Origin: Albula goreensis | Lineage: Eukaryota > Chordata > Actinopteri > Albuliformes > Albulidae | NCBI GenBank assembly: GCA_022829145.1 | Contig: CM040761.1 | Coordinates: 15,000,245-15,064,244 of the forward strand | Direction: 5' to 3' | Length of the DNA stretch: 64,000 bases | Shown: positions 49,524 to 58,914 of the stretch, piece by piece | Layout of the letters: every line of letters starts with the position of its first letter | Position numbering within the stretch: the stretch's first letter is position 1 | Notes under the pieces: model-generated | Told to the model about the DNA's origin: nothing | What the model saw: the letters and a program-made list of their open reading frames with translations, nothing else | Database searches by the model: none | Program-made: the position numbers and the translations under genes

Positions 49524-50237
49524 ATGGCCAGTATGGTGGTCCAGCTCCTAGGCTTCTTCCTAGGTCTTCTGGGAATGTTGGGAACCATTGTAGCCACGGT
49601 GATGCCACACTGGCGTCGCACAGTCTCGGTTGGCTCCAGCGCCCTCACGGACACGGCCTACATGAAGGGGCTGTGGATGGAGTGTGTGTGGCACAGCACA
49701 GGCGTCTACCTGTGCGAGATCCACCCCTCTCTCCTGGATCTTCCCCGAGACCTGCAAGCTGCCCGGGCCCTCATGGTGCTGTCCTGCCTCACCTCCACCC
49801 TGGCAACGATCATCTCTGCTGTGGGCATGAAGTGCACCAGCTGCGTCCACACCTCGCCCACGAAAACCGCGCTGGTGGTGAGCGGCGGGGCGTGCTACGC
49901 CATGGCCGGCCTCCTCTGCCTGGTCACCGTGTCCTGGACCACCAACGATGTCATCCAGGAATTCTCCAGCCCCCTGCTTCCCAGTGGAGTAATGTATGAG
50001 GTTGGACAGGCCATCTACGTTGGATTTGTGTCGGCCACTTTCAGTATCACCGGTGGGGCTGTGCTCTGTATGTCCTGCGGGAGGTCCCGCAAACACCTCC
50101 CTGTCCATCAGAAGATCCCCAATGAAGTGCAGCTGCTTCCCACTAAGTACCAACCCCCAGCTGCTAACACAGGGCCTGACCCACTCTCTGGATTCTCCAC
50201 CTCCCACAATGGATACAAACTGAATGATTATGTGTGA
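49524..50237 (+). CDS. cldn14: Claudin, closest to claudin-14
   Basis: Complete 237-residue tight-junction protein in one exon; claudins polymerise into strands that set paracellular permeability. Four membrane spans: about residues 7-27, 82-102, 117-138 and 163-185. The claudin signature is intact: W30, GLW at 49-51, C54 and C64, plus R81 in LQAARAL. The second loop is WTTNDVIQEFSSPLLP. The C-terminus LNDYV is a class PDZ ligand for ZO-1. Among family members I recall, claudin-14 fits best (MAS--VQLLGF start, PHWRRT, KGLWMECVWHSTG, LPSG, GY-LNDYV end); claudin-2 and -20 are clearly more distant. The cytoplasmic tail (about 190-237) is longer than loop homology explains and is Pro/Ser-rich. 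GC content rises sharply over the coding region. Start chosen at MASM because it is the universal claudin start. The exact orthology (cldn14 versus a fish paralogue) is uncertain. Confidence 0.93.
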   Translation: MASMVVQLLGFFLGLLGMLGTIVATVMPHWRRTVSVGSSALTDTAYMKGLWMECVWHSTGVYLCEIHPSLLDLPRDLQAARALMVLSCLTSTLATIISAVGMKCTSCVHTSPTKTALVVSGGACYAMAGLLCLVTVSWTTNDVIQEFSSPLLPSGVMYEVGQAIYVGFVSATFSITGGAVLCMSCGRSRKHLPVHQKIPNEVQLLPTKYQPPAANTGPDPLSGFSTSHNGYKLNDYV

Positions 50238-51075
50238 GTACAACTGGATGGGCTCCAGCATCACAAAAACATGCTGGCCTAACATCTGTAGTCATAGAAT
50301 ATCTTTTGACCTTTAGTATCAGTCTCTGCTTTGATTACCTCCCTCATCTAAGTGTCATTAATGCAATGCTGTTAGACTTGTGACCTTCACAATAATATAG
50401 CATCTGTAGTTGTATCTGATTTCTCATGAGACACTTCTCCGTAATAAGCTCATACGTCAGTGGTTTTGCTGTTGATATTATAGCCACATATTTAGTCCAT
50501 TTTTATTTTATATGTAAAACTTGTTTTGTTTTACTACATATAGTAGGGAAAAGCTAATTGATGGCTGGATTTCAGTTCCACATACAAAAGTTACGACACT
50601 GATTATTGTGCCTGAAGGTGGCAATAATTTTAGTAGAAATTTTTATTTAGTGTTATGTTTTGCTTTTATTGTCATGCATCTTGACTTAAAACATTGTCCC
50701 TCTTCACACTGGGCAGGAGTCAATATATTTAATTTTCCTTAATTGAGCATTCATTGGCTGTCTGTATAATGTAACTAAATGTCAGCATTTTTCTGTCTTC
50801 TCAGTTCAAATGTTATGAAGATGCACATTTTAAGGATGTATTTTCACAAAAATGAATGTCAAAGTGAAGTATCCAATTATATAAAACAAACGTAATGTGA
50901 TCAGTTATTTTGCTTTTCACAGTTTTATCCAGTGTATATCAGCAAATAAATATTAAAGTGCTCTCTGATGAACTAACCTTAACCTTGGCTTGTTGTGGAT
51001 GCTCTATCTGATCCATTCCTCACTCCATAAAAATCACTGTCCAAAATGTGTAGTACATTTACAATAAAGCTTTAT
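50238..51075 (+). terminator. Claudin 3' UTR with two candidate poly(A) signals
   Basis: AATAAA at 50945-50950 and again at 51063-51068, 710-830 nt past the stop. The stretch is AT-rich and has no coding potential, as expected of a 3' UTR. Confidence 0.55.
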
Positions 51076-52408
51076 ACCTAAATACAAAAAATTTTATTTT
51101 TCAGTTTTTAGTAATTTTCCCAAACAATATATCCAGACTTTTCAGCAGAAAAAGTTGTTTTAAGCCAATTGTCACCATGTATCAAAAAATATTTACAGTT
51201 TGCAATGACTGTTATATTTTGCTAAATGGTTCCGTCACATCAAATTTATCACTCACTATGTGATTATACATATACACAAAGTAACCTTGCTTCAGGTTTA
51301 ACTACTAACCTCAAATACACTGCATCAATGTTTCATTAACAAAGCCAACGCTGAATGTTAGTGTTAAGTATTAAAATTTGGAAACACACATATACAGTAC
51401 AACTTGTAATACACCCAAAAGCCCGATGGGTAGCAATAGAGCAGCAGAGGAATTCTCCAATTTAACAGCAGGGCTGGGATTAGTTCAGCCAGAATCTGGA
51501 CACAAGAAAAAGAGGGACTGAGGTGGATTGTTTGGATGCACACCCATGGGGTGAGTCCTGTTGCCTTTAGGTGGCTGAACTGGGAAATTTGACACCTAAA
51601 ACCCTGCTGCAAAACGCCAAGTGGAAATACGTACTTTCACCATAAGTGTATTTATGACCACAGCTACAAAAAGTAATGTTTGCCACTTTGCCTCACAAAC
51701 ACACACACACAACCATGAATACATAGAGTAATGAGAAATGTGCCATTTCACCATAGGCACAGTCATGTTTAAAAAAAAGCAGCATCCACTTACCTACCTG
51801 ACACATCTCCATGGTAACCCCAGGATAAACTGCATGGGAACTGTCAACCTTTTCAACGTCACGACTGAAAAGAACCTCCAGGTGCTATGCCTTCTGGAAA
51901 TATGTCATTAAAAATGCTTTCAAACTACGTCAAGACAGCTACATGTGCTGCCCACTGGACATACTGTCCTTGAATGCGTGAGCTTCAGCCTCTCCAGGTA
52001 AGCTCAGTGAGAGCTGTTCCTGCTCAGGTGCTTTACTTGCAGTTTGCAAGTTAGACTGGAAAATCATCACATTTTTGTGGTTGTCCCCAGAGGGAAAGTA
52101 GTGATTTCAGTACTTTCTATTCACACAAAGGGATTAAAGCAGATTGCTAACATGCAAATCAATACAAAAAAAAACAAACAAGCAAAACCAATGGCTAACG
52201 CTAAAGACAGATTGTGTGTGCGCCGTGGTGAAACAGGTATTCAAATGTCAGACCTTAATCTTTCAATTTGTGATTTATTTTCTATGTGACACAGATCCAC
52301 CCACAAGACTGTCATTTTTGTACTGTGTGTCTGTGTATGCATGCATGTGTGTGTATGCGTGTGTTTTTGTTTCTATTTATTAAAGATTTTGTGGGTGTAT
52401 AAAAATGC
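51076..52408. other. Spacer between two convergent genes
   Basis: The claudin (+) and the Regnase gene (-) point toward each other across this stretch. No gene is recognised. An 82-codon minus frame at 51364-51612 has no family match. GT-rich patch near 52320-52370. Confidence 0.55.
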
Positions 52409-53139
52409 TTTATTGAGTATATTTGCATAGGTGTGTCCCAGAGAGATAACATCAGCTAAATGCAAGTATGTACAGGTGCATTTCTGTGCTTGTGTTAATG
52501 TGTCTCTTCAAACACTGTAAAGGAAACATCAGCACCTATTTTAAAGAAAAGGAAACGTATCAGTTCTCCATAACAAATGAAAACCAGGGCTGACGTACAT
52601 GATGTGAAAAATATCCCTACCCGTGCAGAGCTTACCAACACAACAGCATTTTAGAGATTCAGATCTCAGGGGTTGCAAAAGCACCAGTTGCTGTCTAGTG
52701 GATGTTCAGCTATATATAGTCTGCATTCTCTATTCATTTACACTGGTCTAGTGCAATCATAGATAGCTGTGATTGCTTGCTGGTGTAGATTTTGAATGTT
52801 CAGCTTTACACGATGAAATTGTTCGCCTCCATGTCACTTCTTCCACATCTACATACTGTGGTATCGCTTTAATGGATTAAATCAACAGCTCTTTTGAGAA
52901 ATGTTTTCCTTTCTTCCTTCCTTACTTCAGATATAATATTTATGAATTCAAGCGACATACAAAATGAAAACAACTAGCTAACATGACTGTAACTGAAAAA
53001 AAATCACCACCCAGTTCATGTATTCTTCAAAACTTTGCTCTTTCTCTTAATAGCAAAGGGGAACATCTATCATTTAACCTTTGGCCAGTATTAATTTCAG
53101 ATCACAAATTTCACAGTCAAAAGGCCATGCCACCCTAGG
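52409..53139 (-). terminator. Likely 3' UTR and poly(A) signal of the Regnase gene
   Basis: On the minus strand AATAAA occurs at 52409-52414 (plus-strand tttatt), about 726 nt past the stop codon. Another lies near 52375-52380. Regnase mRNAs characteristically carry long, self-regulating 3' UTRs, so more distal sites are possible. Confidence 0.45.
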
Positions 53140-54488
53140 TCAGTAGTGAGCCAGAGATCTGTCAGCCAGGATGGTGGCAGCTAAGGTTTGTGCATCATCA
53201 CTGAGTGGGCTCTTCTCCATCACCTGTCTCACCAGCTCAAATGGGAAAATATTGCACAGGTCCACAAACACCTTCTTTCGTGCCTCCTGGAGCTTGTTGA
53301 GGTCGGGGACCAAGGAGGGAGCTGGCCCAAGGTCCAGGACAGGGCTGGGGGCAGTGCGGCTGGGTAAGGAGGCAGAGTGTCCCCAGGGCTGGGCCCATGC
53401 CCACTGACAGCTCTCAGGCCGGTCCTGACAGATGTGCTGGCCGTGGCGGGTGCATGAGGGGTGTGGTTGGCGCAGCCCCCAGCCACCTGCGGACTCAGCC
53501 CTGGGGAGGGGGTTCCAGCGATGTACCGGGTGCAGGTCATACAGCCAGGAGTCTGAGGCACCCCCAGTGTGGGCAAAGGTCAGGCCATGAACCCCCAGCG
53601 GGACCTGAGTGTGCAGGGCATTCTGAGGGTGGTTTCCAAGGTAGTTAGGGCATCCTCCTACAGCTGGGAGCTGGAGGTGCAGAGGCTGGTAGGGCAGGGC
53701 CGGCCTTTGGACATCCTGGTGGCAAGAGCTATGCACAAACATCACACTCTGAGAACTGCAAAGAAAAGAATGACAGGCCATTTGGGGACTGGGTGAGAGG
53801 GAGTATGGAGGTGACTGGGGACAGTGGTGGCAGCTCTGCAGGGGAGGAGGTGAGTGAGTGTGAAGGTTTTGGGGTGGGTGTAAGTGTTGGGGTGATTGCA
53901 GGCAGTGGTGCTGCTGTGTTTCAGAGTCCTCCAGCAGGGGCTCTGGGGAGCTGGTGAAGGCTGTACCACCATGCCAGTCCTGACTGGCCTCACTTCCCTT
54001 GATGCTACAGCCTGATGGCACTTTGCCCACCCCAGACTTATTCACTGCACTGCAGGGGTCGGAATCACCCAAGCCCCGGTACTCCCTGGCTATGGAACAG
54101 CTTCTAGGCTCATGGTCTGACTTTGAACCTATCCTAGAGGGCCATTCGGTGTGGGCCGAGGGCAGATTCCTGCATATTTTGGGATGAGTGTCTCTTGGTG
54201 GGTGGGAGTGGGTGAGTGGTAGAGAACAAGCAGAGGTGGAGCCAGCACTGGTTTTGATGATCTGTCTGTGCTTGTGTTCTGGGTCTCGGCAGGGTAGGGC
54301 ATGGGTGTTTGGGCCTGGAGACTTCTTGGGGGCACCGTGGGTGAGGCAGGAGGGCAAGGAATGGCTCTTCACTGGTGTACTGTCAGCAGGCCATTTAGCA
54401 CGTAGCTCATCTGCCACTGAGCTCCGAGTCTGCAGCCCTTTTTCTGGGTGGAAAAACTTACATTTGTGTCCATAAGTGCACTTTTTAC
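53140..54488 (-). CDS. zc3h12c: zc3h12c coding exon 5: zinc finger and long tail
   Basis: 1349 nt; acceptor cctctctgcag, TGA at 53142-53140. It begins [17 protein letters not shown], the rest of the C-x5-C-x5-C-x3-H finger that helps grip RNA, then [12 protein letters not shown]. The following 370 residues are low-complexity, rich in Pro, His and Ser ([20 protein letters not shown]), typical of the disordered Regnase tail. The final 43 residues ([20 protein letters not shown] to SLAHY) form the conserved C-terminal helical domain seen in ZC3H12A-C. Confidence 0.92.
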
Positions 54489-57400
54489 CTGCAGAGAGGA
54501 GGAAATGGAATATAGTCAGATTGAGACTTTGTAGTTCTGAAGTAAGTCACTGCTCAAAATCTAAACAAATCTAAAGATGGTCAGTCTTGCAATACTCATC
54601 GTGTCCTGTATAGTAATCTAAGACAACACTTTGGGGTTATTGAGGGATGGAGAGCTGGAGGATCACTGGAGGGGGAAGGACAGGGCAGAGGGGGAGGCTC
54701 ACCATAAGGACAGGGCTGCTTGCTGTGTTCTGGCAGGATGGGTCTCTTCCTCAGGAAGTTCTCCAGGCTGGGTCCGTGCCGCCCCAGAGGATCATCCGGC
54801 AGCATAAACCTGCACAGCCACATTAAAATCACTGACAAAGCCACTAACTAAGACATGAAGATAGATTTAACTAAAAAGAAAAACATAACTAGCAGGTTGC
54901 ATGTCCTCTAGGGTAGTACTAGCAACTAGATTTGATTTTTGGGTAAAACTTCGCTTGCTAGATAGCTATATAACTTGCAAAAAATTCAGAGAATGCACTT
55001 TGACAAGAGTACTTATCGTATCTAGAGCTTGCATCCTCCAGCTTTTTTCCAGTTGAAGCCATTTCTGTGTGGTATTTGAATATCATTAGCAAACTCTCTC
55101 CATATTTCTGAGTGGTCAAGGTGGTAGTGCACATTCCCAAGGGCAGCTATCCAACTAAACTCCCCCTGCTGTGACTACAACAGGGCCACTTTGGATATGA
55201 AAGCAGGCTACCTCACTGTGACCTTACATGTCATTGACGAAAGAGTACATGAGCAGCCGTTCCTGGATGAGCTTCTTCCACTCTGGCCTCTCATTGGCCA
55301 GGTCCCTGTAGGTGTCATTGGAGACAATGATTGCATCAGATTCATGGGCCAGCTTGAGGGTGAAGCGGTCATCATAGCAGACCACCCTGCGGCCCTGCAC
55401 ACGGCGGGATGGAGTGAACACCACAATCTTCTCCTTCTCCAGCTTACGCAGAATGTCCTGGCCTACCACGGGTGGGGAACTCTGGTCAGAATTGCTTAAT
55501 GGGATTGCAGGTTGCATGCAGGAATGATGCTACTACAGATCCTATGGTCTAATCAGACAGTCTGCTCCCACATTCATTCCATCCACTACACATATTTTGT
55601 CCTGCTGCCAAGATTCCAGTGCTATATACATTCACAAATTTTCATGGACAGCCCAACCTAAGGACAGGAAATGGATATATCTGTTTCTGTTTCTATTTTT
55701 TTGCAGCAAAATTAGCAGTAAAATTTGTTAAAATATTTGCCCTAAAGTCAAAGGTACAATGTTCGGTGCCTGTACTAGCCATAGGAGTACCTCAGCTGCC
55801 GGGATAGTTTGCATGGGGAATGGGTATTAAGAGAAGCAGGTGGGAACAAGACTGTGGAATCTTTTTTTTTTTTTTTTTGAGGATTAATATCAAGTTCATG
55901 CAGACTTAACAGTTTCAGTAGCCAGAGGTGATCGTTTGAGGATGGATACCTTTGATGCGGGCGTCAGGACGGGATGGCTCCTTGCGCCAGGCAGGTACGA
56001 ACACAGTGATGTCTTTGTGCCCATGTTCCAAGAACCAGTCCACTGCCAGCTGGATTCCTCGGCAGGAGAACACCTCCCCGTTCCCATGGCTTTATTAAAA
56101 GCCACACAAGTCAAGGTGTAAGAGAAGATTCACAGTAGGAGAGAGCATTCACACAGGAGTCACAGTGTGAAAGAACAGGAATCTGCATGAGATAGGACAG
56201 AAGCTACAGTCTGAGAAGACTCATACAGGATTCACAGTGTGACAGAGGGCTCAAGCAGAAATCAGAGTGAAATACAGGATTCACACCAGAGATACAGAAG
56301 AAATCAAAGTGAGAGACAGGACTCACACCAGAGATACAGAGTGAAGGAGTATTCCCTCACAATTCTGTATTGGAAATGGAAATTTGCAACACTGCTGAAA
56401 AGACATGTAAAACAGAATTTATCTCTAGGATTTTAAACATCAGTAAAATTATGTTTGACATATCAAAACTTCCAACCCTTGTATTAGACTTATAAAAGGC
56501 AAATTTTTACTTGTTTACTTGTGTGATGTGTGCTTGTTTTTCCTGTTGTTCATTCACACTTCTTTTATTTTTCAATAACCGCCCCATCACCACTGGTGAT
56601 CAAGTAAACATGTGAGCACATCCAACTGGAATGTAAACATAAAAAATCTTCCCTCAGGGTAGACTTCAATATATTTAAAAGCTGAAATTTAAGTGTGGTG
56701 TGATTGCAATTCATCTCATGTAATAGTTACGGAATATGCAATAAAGTATAAAGTAATAAAGTAATCAGTTGGGGACAGAACGTGGGACTGTTGAAGACAG
56801 TATTTTTAGTGTTTTCACACACAAACATATGGTGCAGTATGGTATATGAGAGCAGAACTTTTTGTGAGACAGTTCAAATGTGCAGCCCAGGGTGAAGATG
56901 CTAGTTCAATAAGAGCCGTTACAGATCCTTCAGTCAATTCTGCTGGCACAGAAAATTTTAGTTGCTTTGATGTTTGATTTCTGTTTTGCTGCTTCTTCTG
57001 CGACCTAGTAATCACTGTACTTAAAACATGTACTTACACATCTTAATATGACAACCATTTAAATCACTCAACAGTACATCTGTAAAATTAGCTCTAACTG
57101 CAATGCATACAAAACAGTGTTCCAAGGAGAAGCCAAATCATAAATCAAAAGTGAAGACAGAATGATTTTGTTTGCAGAGCATGCAAATAAGATATGTCAG
57201 CAGCATGTCTAGCAGCATAAGATATGTCAGCAGCATGTCTAGCAGCATAAGATATGTCAACAGCATGTCTAGCAGCATAGAACATGGAACAGATGACTGA
57301 AAATGACAGAAGATGAGGCCTTACTTTATACACTTTTAGACTGTCACATTGTCACGGTGGAGAGGTTAGTGTACTCCTATGACTCCTGAGCTGAGTCATG

Positions 57401-58853
57401 GGGACTTTTTCCCTCAGTAAGTGAAACAGGTAGAAGGACAGGAGGCACGTCACATCAGTCACTGGTGCTCTACAACAGCAGTTGTGAGTGGTATCAAGAC
57501 CCCATCATAGAAATAGCATTTTTATTACAGCAACCTCTACTTATAGTAGAAGCTCTCCACTCTTTCAGGAGGGAAGCTGATAAAGTATCATAATGTGTGT
57601 GTACCTACGTCAAGGTTCAATCCACTTATTAAAATGAACCCAATGATCCCAAGATGGATGTGATCATGGAAGTCACATTGAATTCAAAAACATCACAAAA
57701 ACAATTAATCAGACACAAGCTATTGTGTCATTCATGCTAACCATTGAAAATTGTATTTTATTTGGCTATAGCTTCACACTTCTACCATTATGTCTCTGTA
57801 TTGTGCATGAAACAGATTTTATTGTGACATGGCATTGGCATTCATATTGAAGGTTTAGATTGGTTTGTTTGAATACCATACATCCATAATGATATTGAAT
57901 GCAATCGATTGAATCCTGATCATGGTCTTACCATAATTCATAAGTTATTGCAGGAACTGTGTTTAAAGATTACTTTTTTTGGGATTTTTCCACTTTTTTT
58001 ATTGACAGTCACAGTAGAGAAACAGACAGGAAATATAGGAGAGAGAGAGAGGGGATGGCATGCAGCAAAGGGCCCAGGCTGGATTCGAACCTGGGCCACT
58101 GCAGTAAGGCCTGGCCTTATGTGGCATGCGCTCTACCGGATGAGCTACTGAGGCATGCCACAGGAACTCTGTTTATTAGGGAGAAAACACATCTCAACCA
58201 ATCACCCCCTCACTTCCCCTTTGAAGCCCCACCCCCACAGAAACCCACCTCATGGCCACGTTGCTGCCATCAATGACGATAGGTCGCAGGTTGTCAGCAG
58301 TGAGCTCTGGCTGGGGATGCGCTTCAGCCTGGTGGGGGTCAGATGCCGAGAGGAGGGTGCTGGAGGAGGAGGAGGAGGAGGAGGATGAGGGAGTGAAGGA
58401 GATCTGGGCCTCCTGCTCAGTCTCAGCACTGTTGCCCAGTTTGACCAGCTCTTCTAGGATGTCGTTGATCATCACATTAGCACCTAGCTTCCCCAGCACC
58501 AGCTTCACTAGGTCCTCTGCAAAGCCCAGCCTCAGGGCAAACTCCAGCTTGGTCCGGTACTCCATGAGGGGGTCCAATGCACTCAGCTGGTTTGGCTCCA
58601 GTGGGAGGGCCTCAGTGAGCTGGGATGCTGTCAGATCTGAGTTGGGTAAATATGGGCTTGGCTCCACCACAGCTTCCTCCTCTGAGCTGCCTTGCTTGGC
58701 CACACCCTCTACCCCACTCCTGTCCATGGTGATGGCCAACACAGCACTCAGGCTAGGCTGCCTATCAACACTCTGTGCAAGAATGCAGTCCAAATCAAGG
58801 CCCAGGTCCAGGATCCAGCCTAGTCCATCACCTGGGTGGTCCTTCAAGCCCAT
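53140..58853 (-). CDS. zc3h12c: Regnase-family endoribonuclease, ZC3H12C-like (gene-level entry)
   Basis: Cytoplasmic RNase that cuts stem-loops in inflammatory mRNA 3' UTRs. Five minus-strand exons in phase encode 811 residues: [10 protein letters not shown] start; UBA-like helical domain about 98-141 ([20 protein letters not shown]); PIN/NYN nuclease about 188-330; CCCH zinc finger C360, C366, C372, H376; long Pro/His/Ser-rich tail; conserved C-terminal domain ([20 protein letters not shown]) at about 770-811. The four metal-binding acidic residues are present: D195 (VIDGSN), D279 and D280 (CYDDR), D298 (SNDTY), so it should be catalytically active. ZC3H12C is favoured over A, B and D by MGLKDH at the start, the UBA sequence, [13 protein letters not shown] and SDSWLYD near the end; ZC3H12C in human is 883 residues. 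Substitutions in normally invariant spots (HGNGE for HGNKE, FVNDMFML for FVNDKFMP) suggest a diverged or duplicated copy. Confidence 0.9.
54703..54809 (-). CDS. zc3h12c: zc3h12c coding exon 4: end of nuclease and first zinc-finger cysteine
   Basis: 107 nt; acceptor gctgtgcag, donor TATG|gtgagc. It encodes [20 protein letters not shown] then [16 protein letters not shown]. The [11 protein letters not shown] block is invariant in Regnase proteins. The intron falls inside the zinc finger, after the first cysteine (C360). Confidence 0.92.
54810..55227 (-). other. zc3h12c intron between coding exons 3 and 4
   Basis: 418-bp GT-AG intron; nothing else recognised. Confidence 0.7.
55228..55462 (-). 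CDS. zc3h12c: zc3h12c coding exon 3: nuclease active site
   Basis: 235 nt; acceptor cgtggtag, donor ACAT|gtaagg. It encodes [40 protein letters not shown] and NDTYRDL, then [15 protein letters not shown]. Catalytic D279/D280 and D298 are here. [10 protein letters not shown] differs from the IVKLAFESDG common to vertebrate ZC3H12 proteins. Confidence 0.92.
55463..55949 (-). other. zc3h12c intron between coding exons 2 and 3
   Basis: 487-bp intron containing a plus-strand poly-T run at 55861-55879; no other feature. Confidence 0.7.
55950..56089 (-). CDS. zc3h12c: zc3h12c coding exon 2: nuclease core
   Basis: 140 nt; acceptor aataaag, donor AAAG|gtatcc. It encodes [20 protein letters not shown] through [17 protein letters not shown], the first strand-helix units of the PIN/NYN fold. 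The SHGN start completes the ATGAG of exon 1. GNGE replaces the usual GNKE, and RIKGQD replaces the usual LITDQ at the 3' junction. The acceptor has little pyrimidine tract but no other gives the frame. Confidence 0.85.
56130..56345. repeat. Degenerate tandem repeat in a zc3h12c intron
   Basis: Irregular copies of phrases such as aggattcacagtgtgaaaga and ggactcacaccagagatacag recur about every 35-50 bp. Unit length and copy limits are blurred by indels, so this is an old minisatellite. It is purine-rich on the plus strand. Confidence 0.7.
56346..57187 (-). other. zc3h12c intron, central part
   Basis: AT-rich intron with no exon or clear repeat recognised. Confidence 0.6.
57188..57277. repeat. 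Three-copy 30-bp tandem repeat
   Basis: Three consecutive 30-bp units, taagatatgtcagcagcatg followed by tctagcagca. The first two are identical and the third has one G-to-A change. Recent local duplication in a zc3h12c intron. Confidence 0.95.
57278..57950 (-). other. zc3h12c intron, part next to the SINE
   Basis: Nothing recognised. Confidence 0.6.
57966..58160 (-). mobile_element. tRNA-derived SINE with target-site duplication
   Basis: Minus strand: tRNA-like head with box A (tagctcatccggtagagcgc) and box B (ggttcgaatcc), then a body tttgctgcatgccatcccct, CT-rich stretch, tttcctgtctgtttctctac and an A-rich tail. This is the widespread teleost SINE with the tttgctgcatgtcat body. It is flanked by a near-perfect 15-bp duplication, caggaactNtgttta, at 57951-57965 and 58161-58175. 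One difference between the copies and an intact box B mean a fairly young insertion. It lies in the intron, 73 bp from the exon 1 donor. Confidence 0.93.
58249..58853 (-). CDS. zc3h12c: zc3h12c coding exon 1: N-terminus, UBA-like domain, start of nuclease
   Basis: 605 nt from ATG at 58853-58851 to donor ATGAG|gtgggt. Start chosen because MGLKDH matches the mammalian ZC3H12C start. The frame stays open upstream to 58985, but a good acceptor (ttcctgcag) at about 58915 shows that the extra residues are probably intron, with a 5' exon further away. Mammals also have an isoform with residues upstream of MGLKDH. Residues 156-165 are a serine run encoded by a (GGA/TCC)n microsatellite at 58362-58386. 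Ends in VIDGSNVAM, including the first catalytic aspartate. Confidence 0.88.
58362..58386. repeat. (GGA)n microsatellite inside zc3h12c coding exon 1
   Basis: Eight uninterrupted GGA units on the plus strand, read as TCC codons on the minus strand and forming part of a ten-serine run. Slippage here changes protein length in frame. Confidence 0.95.
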
Positions 58854-58914
58854 GGAGATCTGCAGCACTTCAGCCTGTACCACTCTGCTCTGGGAGCAAC
58901 CTGTTGCTTCAACT

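Noticed and set aside
49560-50285. 241-codon frame antisense to the claudin
   Set aside because: Shadow of the GC-rich claudin coding sequence; low-complexity Gly/His/Arg composition and no family resemblance.
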